Notes: generated by a model from the letters alone, not told the origin. A stretch of 59,196 nucleotides of DNA from Rugosimonospora africana (GCF_016862975.1 NZ_BONZ01000078.1:1-59196), one strand, 5' to 3'. Positions 7,742 to 16,458 are shown, counted from the stretch's first letter. Made by a program: numbers and translations.

Positions 7742-9100
7742 ATGCGTACTCGACGTCCCGCGAGTCGCCGATTCGCGCTGACCGCGACCGTGGCGGCCAG
7801 CATCGTCACCCTGACCGCCTGCGGAGGCACCGCCGGCGGGAACGCACCCGCCGGCGGCTCGTCCGGTGCCGACGGGAAGGGCAAGGTCGCCGGCAGCATC
7901 GTGTACTCCTGGTGGGGAGCCGCCGCCCGCAACCAGAAGACCCAGGCCGTCATCGACCTCTACCAGAAGGCCCACCCCGGCGTGCGCATCCAGGGCGAGG
8001 CCACCGACTTCACCAGCTACTTCCAGAAGCGCAACGTGGAGGCCGCCGGCAAGAACCTCCCGTGCGTGCCGCAGATGCAGGCCAGGGAGCTGACCGAGTA
8101 CACGTCGCGCAGGGCGCTGCTGCCGCTGGACCAGATGGTGTCGGCGGGCACCATCGACGTCTCCGGCATCCCCAAGAACGTGTTGGACACCGGGCGTGGC
8201 GCGGACGGCAAGCTGTACATGGTGCCGACCGGGGCCGCCTACGACGGCATCATGTACAACCAGAAATACAGCCAGCAGGCCGGCGTCGGTGACCTGCCTG
8301 CCAAGTTCACCTGGCAGCAGTGGTCCGACTGGCTGTTGCGGGCGGCTCCGAAGCTGCCCAAGGGCGTCTACGCCGCAAACCTCGACGCCGGCGACGCCGA
8401 CATGTTCATCTCGTACGTGCAGGGTCTCGGGCAGCAACTGTTCACAAAGGACGGTCAGCTGGGATTCCCGAAGCAGACGCTGGTCGACTACTGGAACATG
8501 TGGGAGAAGCTGCGCAAGGCCGGAGCGACCGTACCGGCGGCGATGCAGGCGGAGCTGGGCACCACCGCTCCGGAGGATCAGTCGCCCATCATGCAGGGCA
8601 AGGCGATGAGCGCGTCCACACCGGGCAACTTCCTGCCCAGCGGGCAACCGCTGGTCGACGCGCACGGCGGCGGCACTCTGGTGATGACCACGCATCCGTA
8701 CGGGCCCAAGGGAATCGGCAACGTTCTCATCACCTCCGGGCTGTCCGTCGCCGCCAACTGCGACAACCTGCCCACCGCGGCGTCGTTCATCAGCTTCTTC
8801 GCCAACGACCCGGCCGGCGCCAAGGCGTTCGCCTCGGACAACGGCGCGGTGACCAAGACCAGCCTGCTGCAGGCGCAGGAGAGCGATCCGGCCACTCCCG
8901 CCGGGGTCACCAAATACCTGAAGGTGTACCAGGACATCGTCAGCGAGGGCGCGCCCGACATCCTGTACCCGCCGGGATACACCAGCGTGTTCGCCGACGC
9001 CTTCTACCGGGAGTACCAGCAGGTGTCCTTCGGCAAGGCCCCGGTGGCGACGGCGGTCGACGACTTCTTCGCCCAGGCCAAGAGCGCGCTGCAGAAGTAG
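7742..9100 (+). CDS. extracellular solute-binding lipoprotein, locus A
   Basis: A 452-residue family 1 solute-binding protein. It has a lipoprotein signal with basic N terminus, hydrophobic stretch and lipobox LTAC (Cys27), followed by a Gly/Ala/Ser linker. The mature part begins IVYSWWGAAARNQ, typical of sugar-binding proteins of CUT1 importers. GAGGGGAA precedes the ATG by a few bases and the gene follows the permease by 9 nt. It captures the ligand outside the membrane and delivers it to the channel. A perfect 11-bp hairpin immediately downstream probably stabilises or partly terminates the message here. Confidence 0.93.
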   Translation: MRTRRPASRRFALTATVAASIVTLTACGGTAGGNAPAGGSSGADGKGKVAGSIVYSWWGAAARNQKTQAVIDLYQKAHPGVRIQGEATDFTSYFQKRNVEAAGKNLPCVPQMQARELTEYTSRRALLPLDQMVSAGTIDVSGIPKNVLDTGRGADGKLYMVPTGAAYDGIMYNQKYSQQAGVGDLPAKFTWQQWSDWLLRAAPKLPKGVYAANLDAGDADMFISYVQGLGQQLFTKDGQLGFPKQTLVDYWNMWEKLRKAGATVPAAMQAELGTTAPEDQSPIMQGKAMSASTPGNFLPSGQPLVDAHGGGTLVMTTHPYGPKGIGNVLITSGLSVAANCDNLPTAASFISFFANDPAGAKAFASDNGAVTKTSLLQAQESDPATPAGVTKYLKVYQDIVSEGAPDILYPPGYTSVFADAFYREYQQVSFGKAPVATAVDDFFAQAKSALQK

Positions 9101-9115
9101 CGCCGGCACCGACCC

Positions 9116-9145
9116 GGGCGGCCGGCCACCGATCGCCGGCCGCCC
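9116..9145 (+). terminator. intercistronic hairpin after binding-protein gene
   Basis: GGGCGGCCGGC (9116-9126) pairs perfectly with GCCGGCCGCCC (9135-9145) around an 8-nt loop, 15 nt after the stop codon. It could be a partial terminator or a 3' mRNA stabiliser separating the importer from the CoA-transferase genes. Confidence 0.65.
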
Positions 9146-9172
9146 ACCACCTCGTGATAGGAGCGGATCGCA

Positions 9173-10345
9173 GTGACAGAGACGGCCCTGCATGGCATCC
9201 GGGTACTCGACCTGACTCAGGTGATGGCCGGTCCGTTCTGCACCATGCTGCTCGCGGATCTCGGCGCGGACGTCATCAAGATCGAGATTCCCGGTACCGG
9301 CGACCAGACCCGCCAGTCGTGGGGCCGTCCCGAACCGGGTGCCGACAGTCCAGCCTTTTATGCCCTGAACCGCAACAAACGCAGTGTCGAACTCGACCTG
9401 CGGTCGCGGGGCGGCCGGGAGGCGTTCCTCGCACTGGTCGACACGGCCGATGTGGTGGTCGAGAATTTCCGCCCCGGAGTCACGAAGCGGCTCGGCATCG
9501 ACTACGACACTCTGGTCGAGCGCAATCCGGCGCTGGTCTACGCCAGCATCTCCGGGTTCGGTCAGACCGGCCCGTACGCCGAGCGGCCCGGCTACGACCT
9601 GATCGCCCAGGGCATGGCCGGCGCCATCAGCATCACCGGCGAGCCGGACGGAGCACCGGTCAAGTGTGGGCTGCCCGTGGGTGACCTGGGCGCCGGCATG
9701 TTCTGCGCGACCGCGATCCTCGCCGCCTGCATCCACCGCGACCGCACCGGCCGGGGCCAGTACGTCGAAACGTCGCTGTACGAGGCCGTACTGGCCATGG
9801 GGGTGTGGGAGTCCACCGAGTACTGGGCGACCGGACGGGTACCGCAGCGGCTGGGGTCGGCGAACCGGATGAGCGCGCCGTACCAGGTGCTGGCCACCCG
9901 GGACGGGTACCTGACGATCGGCGCCAACAACGAACGGCTGTGGCAGCGGCTGTGCGAGGGGTTGGGCCGGCCCGAACTGCTCGACGACCCGAGATTCGTC
10001 AACAACGCCGACCGGATGGACCGCCGGGCCGAGTTGGCCGCCACGCTGGAGGCGACGCTGCGCACCCGGGACACCGACGAGTGGGTCAACGACCTTCTGG
10101 CCGCCGGGGTGCCCTGCGGCCCGATCCTGGACTACGGGCAGATCCTCGACGGCGACCCGCACGCCTCCGCACGCGGCATGGTGCAGCGCGTCGAGCATCC
10201 GGTCGCCGGTACCGTCACGGTGCTCGGCTCGCCGATGAAGCTGGCCGACACCCCGGTGACGATCCGGCGCCCGCCGCCCCTGCTGGGCGAGCACACCGCC
10301 GAGGTCCTCGCCGAGTCGGTGCGCAGCGGCCGGGAACAGCGATGA
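9173..10345 (+). CDS. CaiB/BaiF (class III) CoA-transferase
   Basis: A 390-residue class III CoA-transferase that moves CoA from an acyl-CoA donor to a carboxylic acid. The N terminus has the family signature GIRVLDLTQVMAGPFCTMLL and ADVIKIE. The catalytic aspartate is probably Asp171 in LPVGDLGAGMFC. Length is typical and the chain is complete. It starts at GTG 9173, and its stop overlaps the next start (ATGA). Its presence means that at least one intermediate of the locus is processed as a CoA thioester. Relatives act on carnitine, oxalate/formate, succinate/malate or phenylpropanoid acids; the acid used here is unknown. Confidence 0.92.
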   Translation: MTETALHGIRVLDLTQVMAGPFCTMLLADLGADVIKIEIPGTGDQTRQSWGRPEPGADSPAFYALNRNKRSVELDLRSRGGREAFLALVDTADVVVENFRPGVTKRLGIDYDTLVERNPALVYASISGFGQTGPYAERPGYDLIAQGMAGAISITGEPDGAPVKCGLPVGDLGAGMFCATAILAACIHRDRTGRGQYVETSLYEAVLAMGVWESTEYWATGRVPQRLGSANRMSAPYQVLATRDGYLTIGANNERLWQRLCEGLGRPELLDDPRFVNNADRMDRRAELAATLEATLRTRDTDEWVNDLLAAGVPCGPILDYGQILDGDPHASARGMVQRVEHPVAGTVTVLGSPMKLADTPVTIRRPPPLLGEHTAEVLAESVRSGREQR

Positions 10346-11142
10346 GCGCGGGCGGCGCGGTGCGCGGCGACGGCGAGGGCCGGGTCGAGCTGCGGGTGGA
10401 CGGCGACTTCGCACAACTGACGCTGGCCAACCCGGACCGGCTCAACGCACTGACCTTCACCATGTACGACCAGCTGACCGAGGCGTGCGACCGGCTGCGC
10501 TCCTCCGCCGTACGGGTCGTGAGCATCCGGGGTGCGGGCGGCAAAGCGTTTGCCGCCGGTACCGACATCGCCGGGTTCGCCGGCTTCGACGCGGACGACG
10601 GGGTGGCGTACGAACACCGCACGGCCGCGGTCCTGGACGCCCTGGCCGGGCTGCCCATGCCGGTGATCGCGGCGGTCGAGGGGCCGGCCGTCGGTGCCGG
10701 ACTGGCCCTGACCCTCGCCTGCGACCTCGTGCTGGCCACACCCGACGCGGTGTTCGGGGCACCGGTGGCCCGGACCCTGGGCAACTGCCTGTCCCCCGGC
10801 ATCATCGGCCGCCTCTACGCGACCGTCGGGCGGGCCCGGGCCCGGCAGCTTCTGATGACCGCGACAACCCTCGACGCGCAGGGCGCCCGGGACTGCGGAC
10901 TCGTCACCGAGGTGGTCGCCCGCGACCGGCTCGACGGGCACCTCGCCGACACTCGGCGGCGGCTGGCCGCTCTGGCCCCGCTCACGCTGCGCGCCTTCAA
11001 GGAGGTGGACCGGAGACTCATGCGGTGCTTCGACCAGATCGATGCGGACGACCTCTACCGGATGTGTTACGGCAGCCGTGACTTCAGCGAGGGCGTCGCG
11101 GCGTTCGCCGAGAAGCGGGCACCCGAATGGCAGGGACGATGA
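10342..11142 (+). CDS. enoyl-CoA hydratase/isomerase (crotonase) family protein
   Basis: A 266-residue crotonase-fold protein. The oxyanion-hole segments GKAFAAGTDI and GPAVGAG are intact, so it should bind an acyl-CoA. The position where classical hydratases carry the first catalytic glutamate reads FGAPVARTLG, with no Glu, so simple hydration is doubtful; isomerisation, decarboxylation or thioester hydrolysis are alternatives. It is coupled to the CoA-transferase by ATGA and to the next gene by ATGA. It very probably acts on the CoA ester made by the upstream transferase (inference). Confidence 0.88.
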   Translation: MSAGGAVRGDGEGRVELRVDGDFAQLTLANPDRLNALTFTMYDQLTEACDRLRSSAVRVVSIRGAGGKAFAAGTDIAGFAGFDADDGVAYEHRTAAVLDALAGLPMPVIAAVEGPAVGAGLALTLACDLVLATPDAVFGAPVARTLGNCLSPGIIGRLYATVGRARARQLLMTATTLDAQGARDCGLVTEVVARDRLDGHLADTRRRLAALAPLTLRAFKEVDRRLMRCFDQIDADDLYRMCYGSRDFSEGVAAFAEKRAPEWQGR

Positions 11143-12056
11143 GCGGCGGCCCTGAGGATGCGGCGGATCGGCTGCCGGTTATCGACGCGCACCACCACTT
11201 CTGGGTCCGCGGTGAGTCGCACCAGAGCTGGCGCGGCCCGGAACACACCGCGCTCGACCGCAGTTTCCGCCCCGATGACCTGCGCACCCAGCTGGCCGCC
11301 GGGCGGGTCGACCGCACCGTGCTGGTCCAGTCAGTCAACACCGACGAGGAGAACCGACGCCTGCTGGCCTACGCCCGCGACGTCGACTTCGTCGCCGGGG
11401 TGGTGGCATGGCTGCCGCTCGACGAACCGGACCCGGCGGCGCGGATCCTCGACACGCTGCGGGAACGCCCCGAGGTCTGCGGCGTGCGCTGCCTGATCGG
11501 CCACGAGGACATCGACTGGCTGGTGCGCCCCGCGGCATTGCGGCTGCTGGGCGAGGTCGCGGCCGCCGGCTGGGCCTGGGACGTCGTCCCGGTGACCGCC
11601 GGCCAGGTACGCACACTTCTGCGCGTCGTCGAGCACCTGCCACAGTTGCGGGTCGTGGTCGACCACCTGGGCCGTCCGCCGGTCGAGGCGGGTGGGTGGC
11701 AACCCTGGGCGCGACACCTGGAGGAGTTGGCGAGCGCGCCCGGCGTCGCGGTGAAGGTGTCTGTCGGCATCGACGTCCTGACCGCCTGGCCGCGATGGGA
11801 CGCCGGCCAGCTTCAGCGATACGTCAACCACATCGCGGCCGTGTTCGGACCCGGCCGGATGATGCTCGCCAGCAACTGGCCCGTGGTCACGCTGCGCGCC
11901 GACTACGCCCGGGCGTGGGCCGACCTGACGGCCGCCGTCGCGCGGGCGGGCGGGCGCGAGGAATCGCGCGCGGCGCTCGCCTCGGTGCGGGGCACCACGG
12001 CATGCCGGTGGTACGGGTTGAGCCCGGATCGTCCCGCCGGCAGGTCCCCGGCGTGA
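11139..12056 (+). CDS. TIM-barrel amidohydrolase (lactonase / PDC-hydrolase family)
   Basis: A 305-residue metal-dependent hydrolase of the amidohydrolase_2 group that includes 2-pyrone-4,6-dicarboxylate hydrolase (LigI) and L-fucono-/L-rhamnono-lactonases. The strand-1 motif reads VIDAHHHFWVRGE, and later conserved parts are VVVDHLGRPP and MMLASNWPV. The start at ATG 11139 gives the same ATGA coupling seen along this operon; ATG 11127 is an in-frame alternative. It closes the rightward operon. With an RraA-like aldolase in the same regulon, hydrolysis of a lactone feeding a pyruvate-forming aldol cleavage is a plausible scheme, not a demonstrated one. Confidence 0.87.
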   Translation: MSGGPEDAADRLPVIDAHHHFWVRGESHQSWRGPEHTALDRSFRPDDLRTQLAAGRVDRTVLVQSVNTDEENRRLLAYARDVDFVAGVVAWLPLDEPDPAARILDTLRERPEVCGVRCLIGHEDIDWLVRPAALRLLGEVAAAGWAWDVVPVTAGQVRTLLRVVEHLPQLRVVVDHLGRPPVEAGGWQPWARHLEELASAPGVAVKVSVGIDVLTAWPRWDAGQLQRYVNHIAAVFGPGRMMLASNWPVVTLRADYARAWADLTAAVARAGGREESRAALASVRGTTACRWYGLSPDRPAGRSPA

Positions 12057-12132
12057 CGTTCCCGTGACGGGTAGCACCGGAAACCGGACGCCCTCCGCCC
12101 GGCCTGAATATGCTGGGCCCGGCCGGCGACAC

Positions 12133-12169
12133 ACGGCTGCGGACCGCGATTCCCGCGGCCCGCAGCCGT
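12133..12169. terminator. terminator hairpin between convergent operons
   Basis: ACGGCTGCGG (12133-12142) pairs with CCGCAGCCGT (12160-12169). An inner CCGCG/CGCGG stem beyond a single mismatch closes a 5-nt loop. It lies between the convergent amidohydrolase and ABC-2 permease genes. Confidence 0.7.
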
Positions 12170-12187
12170 CCCCCGATCCCGTCGCGG

Positions 12188-12928
12188 CTACTCCCAGCGG
12201 AACAGCTTCGCGGCGGCGGTCCCGAAGAGCGCGGCGGTGGCCACCATCACGGCCAGGTGCACCGGCCGCGGCCAGTCGCCGACCCAGGCGTCCTGCAGTG
12301 CCTGGGACGCCGCGCCCAGCGGGGTGTAGTCGGCGATCCGCCGCACCGCGTGCGGCATGACCGGGCCGGTCCACACCCCGGCGAAGAACATCATCGGGTA
12401 GTAGACGATCGCGGCGATCCCCGCCTGTACCCGGGTGTTGGGCGAGATCGCGGCGACGAACAGCGCTACCGCGCCCATCGCGCCGGTACCGAGCAGGAAC
12501 GCGAGGAGCACGCCGGCCACGTTCGCCGGTACCTGCACGTGGAAGGCGATGGCAGCGGCGGCGTACGCGAGCCCGCTGCCGGCGAACAGGGCGCCCGCGT
12601 TGACGACGAACTGCGCGGTCAGCAGCGCTGACGGCGACACCGGCGTGGTGGCCATGCGCCGCAGCACACCCTTCTCCCGGTACCCGGTCAGTGCGGACAC
12701 CAGCGTGACCATGGTGACGGTGGCGATGGCCAGCGCCAGCATGATGGGCAGGTAGCCATCGATGGGCCGCGCACCGTCCAGGTCCTTGGACGGGTCGGTG
12801 AAGCCGGGGATGGCGCTGCCCAGCACCAGGATCAGGGCGGCCGGGAAGAGTACCCCGAAGAAGACGCCGATCGGCTCGCGGAGGAACAGCTTGGACTCGG
12901 TGGCGCTGAGCTTGGCGATGGCGGTCAC
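12188..12928 (-). CDS. ABC-2 type exporter permease
   Basis: A 246-residue membrane protein of the ABC-2 (DrrB-like) family with about six transmembrane helices, the first around GVFFGVLFPAALILVLGSAI. The segment TGYREKGVLRRMATTPVSPS is the characteristic cytoplasmic coupling region. It starts at GTG 12928 after an AGGAGG ribosome site, 9 nt downstream of the ATPase gene, so the two form one operon and one transporter. Such pairs export drugs, lipids or peptides; the cargo is unknown. The divergent two-component system suggests inducible control. Confidence 0.9.
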   Translation of the reverse strand: MTAIAKLSATESKLFLREPIGVFFGVLFPAALILVLGSAIPGFTDPSKDLDGARPIDGYLPIMLALAIATVTMVTLVSALTGYREKGVLRRMATTPVSPSALLTAQFVVNAGALFAGSGLAYAAAAIAFHVQVPANVAGVLLAFLLGTGAMGAVALFVAAISPNTRVQAGIAAIVYYPMMFFAGVWTGPVMPHAVRRIADYTPLGAASQALQDAWVGDWPRPVHLAVMVATAALFGTAAAKLFRWE

Positions 12929-12937
12929 GGCGGCCTC

Positions 12938-13666
12938 CTAGCGCGGATCGTTGGTGAGGGCCAACACGGCGTCTTCGAGCGTGGGCCGGTCGACTCCGGG
13001 CACGGACGCGTTGGCCACGATGCCGGCCGGCGTGTCCAGCGCGGCGAGACGGCCGGCCCGCAGCACGGCGAGCCGGTCGCAGAGCCGCTCGGCCTCGTCC
13101 ATGAAGTGGCTGACCAGAATGATCGTGACGCCTCGGTCGCGAATGGACCGGATCAGGGCCCAGGTGTCGCGCCGGGACTGCGGATCCAGGCCGGTGGTGA
13201 GTTCGTCGAACACGGCCACCCGGGGGTTGCCGACAAGGGCCAGGGCGATGGACAGGCGCTGCTTCTGGCCGCCGGACAACTTGCCGAACGCCGTGTTGCG
13301 CTTGTCTTCCAGGCCCACCTCGGCCATCACCCGCTTCCAGTCCGCCGGCTCCGGGTAGAACGAGCTGTACAGGTCCAGCGCCTCCCACACCTTCAGCCGG
13401 GCCGGCAGTTCACTGGACTGAAGCTGGATGCCCAGGTACCGGCGCACGGCGGCCCGCTCCCGGCGCGGATCCAGCCCCAGCACCCGTACCGTGCCGGAGT
13501 CCGGAGCCCGCATGCCCTCCACGCACTCGACGGTCGTGGTCTTGCCGGCGCCGTTCGGGCCGACGATCCCGAAGATCTCGCCGTCCTCGACCGAGAAGGA
13601 CACGTCCGCGACGGCGGTCAGCTCGCCGTAGCGTTTCATCAGGTTTGCGATTTCAATGACTGCCAT
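12938..13666 (-). CDS. ABC exporter ATP-binding protein
   Basis: A 242-residue ATPase of the DrrA/CcmA type. Walker A is GPNGAGKTT, the signature LSGGQKQRL, Walker B VAVFDELTTGLD with the catalytic Glu, and the switch histidine lies in ILVSHFMDEAERL. It is the first gene of the exporter operon, energising the ABC-2 permease downstream. Its start is 132 bp from the divergent sensor kinase gene, so one promoter region serves both, and the kinase/regulator pair may control the exporter. Confidence 0.92.
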   Translation of the reverse strand: MAVIEIANLMKRYGELTAVADVSFSVEDGEIFGIVGPNGAGKTTTVECVEGMRAPDSGTVRVLGLDPRRERAAVRRYLGIQLQSSELPARLKVWEALDLYSSFYPEPADWKRVMAEVGLEDKRNTAFGKLSGGQKQRLSIALALVGNPRVAVFDELTTGLDPQSRRDTWALIRSIRDRGVTIILVSHFMDEAERLCDRLAVLRAGRLAALDTPAGIVANASVPGVDRPTLEDAVLALTNDPR

Positions 13667-13798
13667 GCGGAAAACGCTAGGAAGAGCTGGGCCGCGCCAG
13701 AATGGGTCCAGCTACCGGGTGGGGGTGTGGCTAGCTACACCCCGGCTCGGCGTCCGGCCCCAATGTGCCGGACCCACCCGGCCGCCAGTGTGGTCCCC

Positions 13799-15757
13799 AT
13801 GATGAACTCGATGCTCCGACGTCATCTGCTCTCGGTCGCCCGCGGCCTGGTTCTGTTCGGTGTGGCCGTCGCCGCGCTCGTGCTGAGCGTGCTCGGCATC
13901 GTGGCCGCGACGCTCGTGGTGCCGTACCCGCTGGCGGCCAGGGCCGTCCGCGGGCTGAGCAACCTGAGCCGCCGGCTCGCCCACGACTGGTCCGCGGTGG
14001 CGATCGAGGTTCCGCCGCCGATCGACGTCCCGGAACCTCGGCGACGCGAGGACGGCTGGTACGTCCACGACAACCAGCTCTACAAACACCGCACGATGCC
14101 GGCGTTCCTGCTGCGGATACAGGCGCTGTCCAAGGATCAGTACTTCGGCCGCGAGTGGGGCTGGATGTTCACCGACATCGTCGCCGGTGGGCTCGTCGCC
14201 GCGCTGCCAACGGCTCTCGTGGTGGTCGGCGCGCTGGCCGTCGCCGGCGTGTTCGGATTCCCCGGCGCGGTCGCGGTCGCCGTCGGGGTGGCCTCGATCC
14301 TGCTGGGCGTCGCGGTGGCTCCGCTCGCGGTACGCCTCAATGCCCTGTGGACGCGAACGATGCTGCAACCGTCCGACCGGTCGTGGTGGCACCGGTCCGG
14401 CATCGGGCCCTGGGTCGGCAGGCGGTCGGCGGCTACCTGGCACTCCGCCGGGCTGGTCGGCCTGTCGTTCGCGGCGTTCGGCGCGGCGCTGCTGACCGTC
14501 GCGGCCATCGTGGTGTCGTTCGGCGGCCTGCTGCCGCTCGTCTCTCCGCTATCCCGGCAGTTGGTGGGGCTGTACCGCACGTACGCTCGCAAGTGGACAG
14601 ACGAGGAGTTGCCCACCCCGTACCTCCCCGCTCCCCCGCCGCCGCTGCGCGGCTCGGACGGTTCGTACCAGGTCGGTCGGGTCCTGTACGCCGAGCGGGC
14701 GGCGGCCATCCGGGCGGCGCGGCACGGCGGTGTCCTGCGCGACCCGGCGACCTGGCGTGACTTGTTGTGGAGTGCCGGCGCACCGCTGTTCGCGGTACCC
14801 GGCCTGATCCCCGCCACCCTGGTCAGCGTCGGCTTCTTCGGCCTGGTGTGGCAGGCCCTGTGGTGGGCGCCCTGGGGCGTACCGATCGGTCTGTTCACCG
14901 GGTACTGGGTCAGCCCGTTCTACCTGTGGCAGGGTGCCGGCCTCCTGGCGCCGAACCTCGCCGCGGTCCCGGACTGGGTCAGCGTGTTCATCGGTCTGGC
15001 GGTCAGTGGCGTCGGCCTGCTGCTGGCGATCCCGGTCCTCCGGATGCGCGAGTGGTGGGACCGGCTCCTGCTCACCCCGACCCGGTCGGCCCGGCTGGCG
15101 CAGCGGGTGGTGGATCTGACCGAGAGCCGCGCTCACGCCGCCGACGCTCAGGCCGCCGAACTGCGTCGCATCGAACGCGACCTGCATGACGGGGCGCAGG
15201 CCCGCCTGGTCTCGGTCGGGCTGAGCCTGGCCGCCATCGAAGCGCTGATGGAGACCGACCCGGCGCGGGCTCGGGCCCTGCTGGCCCAGGCCCGGGAATC
15301 CTCGGCCACCGCGCTGACCGAACTGCGCAGCCTGGTCCGCGGCATCCACCCGCCGGTACTGGCCGAGCGCGGGCTCGGCGAAGCGGTGCGCGCGGTCGCC
15401 CTCGACACGCCGCTGCCGGTCGCCGTCGCGGTGGACCTGCCCGGCCGCGTCGAATCGCCGGTCGAAACGGCCGCCTACTTCGGCGTGTGCGAGGCTCTCG
15501 CCAACGCGGCCCGGCACGCGGACGCGACCCGGGTCGATGTCGACATCCGGTACCACGACGGGCTGCTCACCGTCACCGTGACCGACGACGGTCGCGGTGG
15601 CGCCGAACCGACCACCGGCAGCGGGCTGGATGGCGTGCGGCGGCGCCTCGCTACATTCGACGGGGTGCTGGACATCGCCAGCCCGCCCGGCGGCCCGACC
15701 GTAGTCACGATGGAGGTTCCATGCGCGTTGTCCTCGCCGAAGACCTCCACATCCTGA
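13799..15757 (+). CDS. two-component sensor histidine kinase (NarL-partner type)
   Basis: A 652-residue membrane kinase. The N-terminal part holds what look like two tandem copies of the actinobacterial multi-helix sensor domain (about residues 1-230 and 240-420), each with paired membrane helices and a soluble loop rich in Trp and Arg. The HisKA_3 dimerisation box RRIERDLHDGAQARL carries phospho-acceptor His463, and the ATPase domain shows CEALANAARHADATR and DDGRGGA. Starts are uncertain (ATG 13799, 13802 or 13811, no clear ribosome site). Its 3' end overlaps the regulator gene by 37 bp, so the two are tightly coupled. The signal is unknown; envelope stress or an antibiotic would fit the neighbouring exporter. 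Confidence 0.88.
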   Translation: MMNSMLRRHLLSVARGLVLFGVAVAALVLSVLGIVAATLVVPYPLAARAVRGLSNLSRRLAHDWSAVAIEVPPPIDVPEPRRREDGWYVHDNQLYKHRTMPAFLLRIQALSKDQYFGREWGWMFTDIVAGGLVAALPTALVVVGALAVAGVFGFPGAVAVAVGVASILLGVAVAPLAVRLNALWTRTMLQPSDRSWWHRSGIGPWVGRRSAATWHSAGLVGLSFAAFGAALLTVAAIVVSFGGLLPLVSPLSRQLVGLYRTYARKWTDEELPTPYLPAPPPPLRGSDGSYQVGRVLYAERAAAIRAARHGGVLRDPATWRDLLWSAGAPLFAVPGLIPATLVSVGFFGLVWQALWWAPWGVPIGLFTGYWVSPFYLWQGAGLLAPNLAAVPDWVSVFIGLAVSGVGLLLAIPVLRMREWWDRLLLTPTRSARLAQRVVDLTESRAHAADAQAAELRRIERDLHDGAQARLVSVGLSLAAIEALMETDPARARALLAQARESSATALTELRSLVRGIHPPVLAERGLGEAVRAVALDTPLPVAVAVDLPGRVESPVETAAYFGVCEALANAARHADATRVDVDIRYHDGLLTVTVTDDGRGGAEPTTGSGLDGVRRRLATFDGVLDIASPPGGPTVVTMEVPCALSSPKTSTS

Positions 15758-16389
15758 GGGATGGTCTGGTCATATTGCTGGAGGCGCACGGATTCTCCAT
15801 CGCCGCCGCGGTCGACAACGGACCCGACCTGCGCCGGGCGTTGGCCGAGCACCGTCCCGACGTGGCGGTGGTCGACGTCCGGCTCCCCCCGACCTTCACC
15901 GACGAGGGCCTGCAAGCCGCCCTGCGGGCCCGCCAGGACATCCCCGGGCTGCCGGTGCTCGTGCTGTCCCAACACGTCGAGCAGCTCTACGCCCGGGAAC
16001 TGCTGGCCGACGGGGCCGGTGCGATCGGCTACCTGCTCAAGGACCGGGTGCTCAACGCGGAGCAGTTCATCGACGCGGTACGGCGGGTGGCGGCCGGCGG
16101 CACCGCCATGGACCCGGAGGTCATCGCGAAACTGCTCACCGCCGGTACCCGCAACGCACCGCTGGCCCGGCTCACCCCACGGGAACGCGAGGTTCTCGAG
16201 CTGATGGCCCAGGGTCGGTCCAACGCGTTCATCGGGCAGCGCCTGTTCCTGAGCGAGAGCGCGGTCGGCAAGCACACCGCGAGCATCTTCGCCAAGCTCG
16301 ACCTCCCGCCGTCCGACGACGACAACCGCCGGGTACTGGCCGTCCTGGCCTACCTCAACGACTCCCGCGAACCTCCGCCCCGCCGCTGA
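15721..16389 (+). CDS. NarL/LuxR-family response regulator
   Basis: A 222-residue response regulator, the cognate partner of the kinase it overlaps. The receiver domain has acidic residues in VLAED, phospho-acceptor Asp52 in AVVDVRLP and Lys107 in YLLKDRV. The LuxR helix-turn-helix covers about residues 152-215 (LTPREREVLELMAQGRSN, then SESAVGKHTASIF). ATG 15721 follows GGAGGTTCC. The probable target is the divergent ABC-2 exporter operon or its own operon. Confidence 0.93.
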   Translation: MRVVLAEDLHILRDGLVILLEAHGFSIAAAVDNGPDLRRALAEHRPDVAVVDVRLPPTFTDEGLQAALRARQDIPGLPVLVLSQHVEQLYARELLADGAGAIGYLLKDRVLNAEQFIDAVRRVAAGGTAMDPEVIAKLLTAGTRNAPLARLTPREREVLELMAQGRSNAFIGQRLFLSESAVGKHTASIFAKLDLPPSDDDNRRVLAVLAYLNDSREPPPRR

Positions 16390-16413
16390 GGGCCGCCGAC
16401 GGCGCGGCTGGGC

Positions 16414-16458
16414 GGGGATCGACGGGCCGGGAATCGACCGGCCGGGGGATCGACCGGC
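16414..16458. repeat. three tandem 15-16-bp repeats
   Basis: Three copies of a unit around GG(G/A)ATCGAC(G/C)GGCC lie in the gap between the response regulator and the esterase. They are probably slippage repeats with no clear role. Confidence 0.55.

Noticed and set aside
7472-10414. 980-codon minus-strand open frame across the binding-protein and CoA-transferase genes
   Set aside because: Antisense artefact of GC-rich codon bias. The opposite strand encodes two clear families with start signals.
11331-13388. Minus-strand frame of 685 codons spanning two operons
   Set aside because: Crosses a terminator and convergent genes out of frame with the ABC exporter; no recognisable protein.
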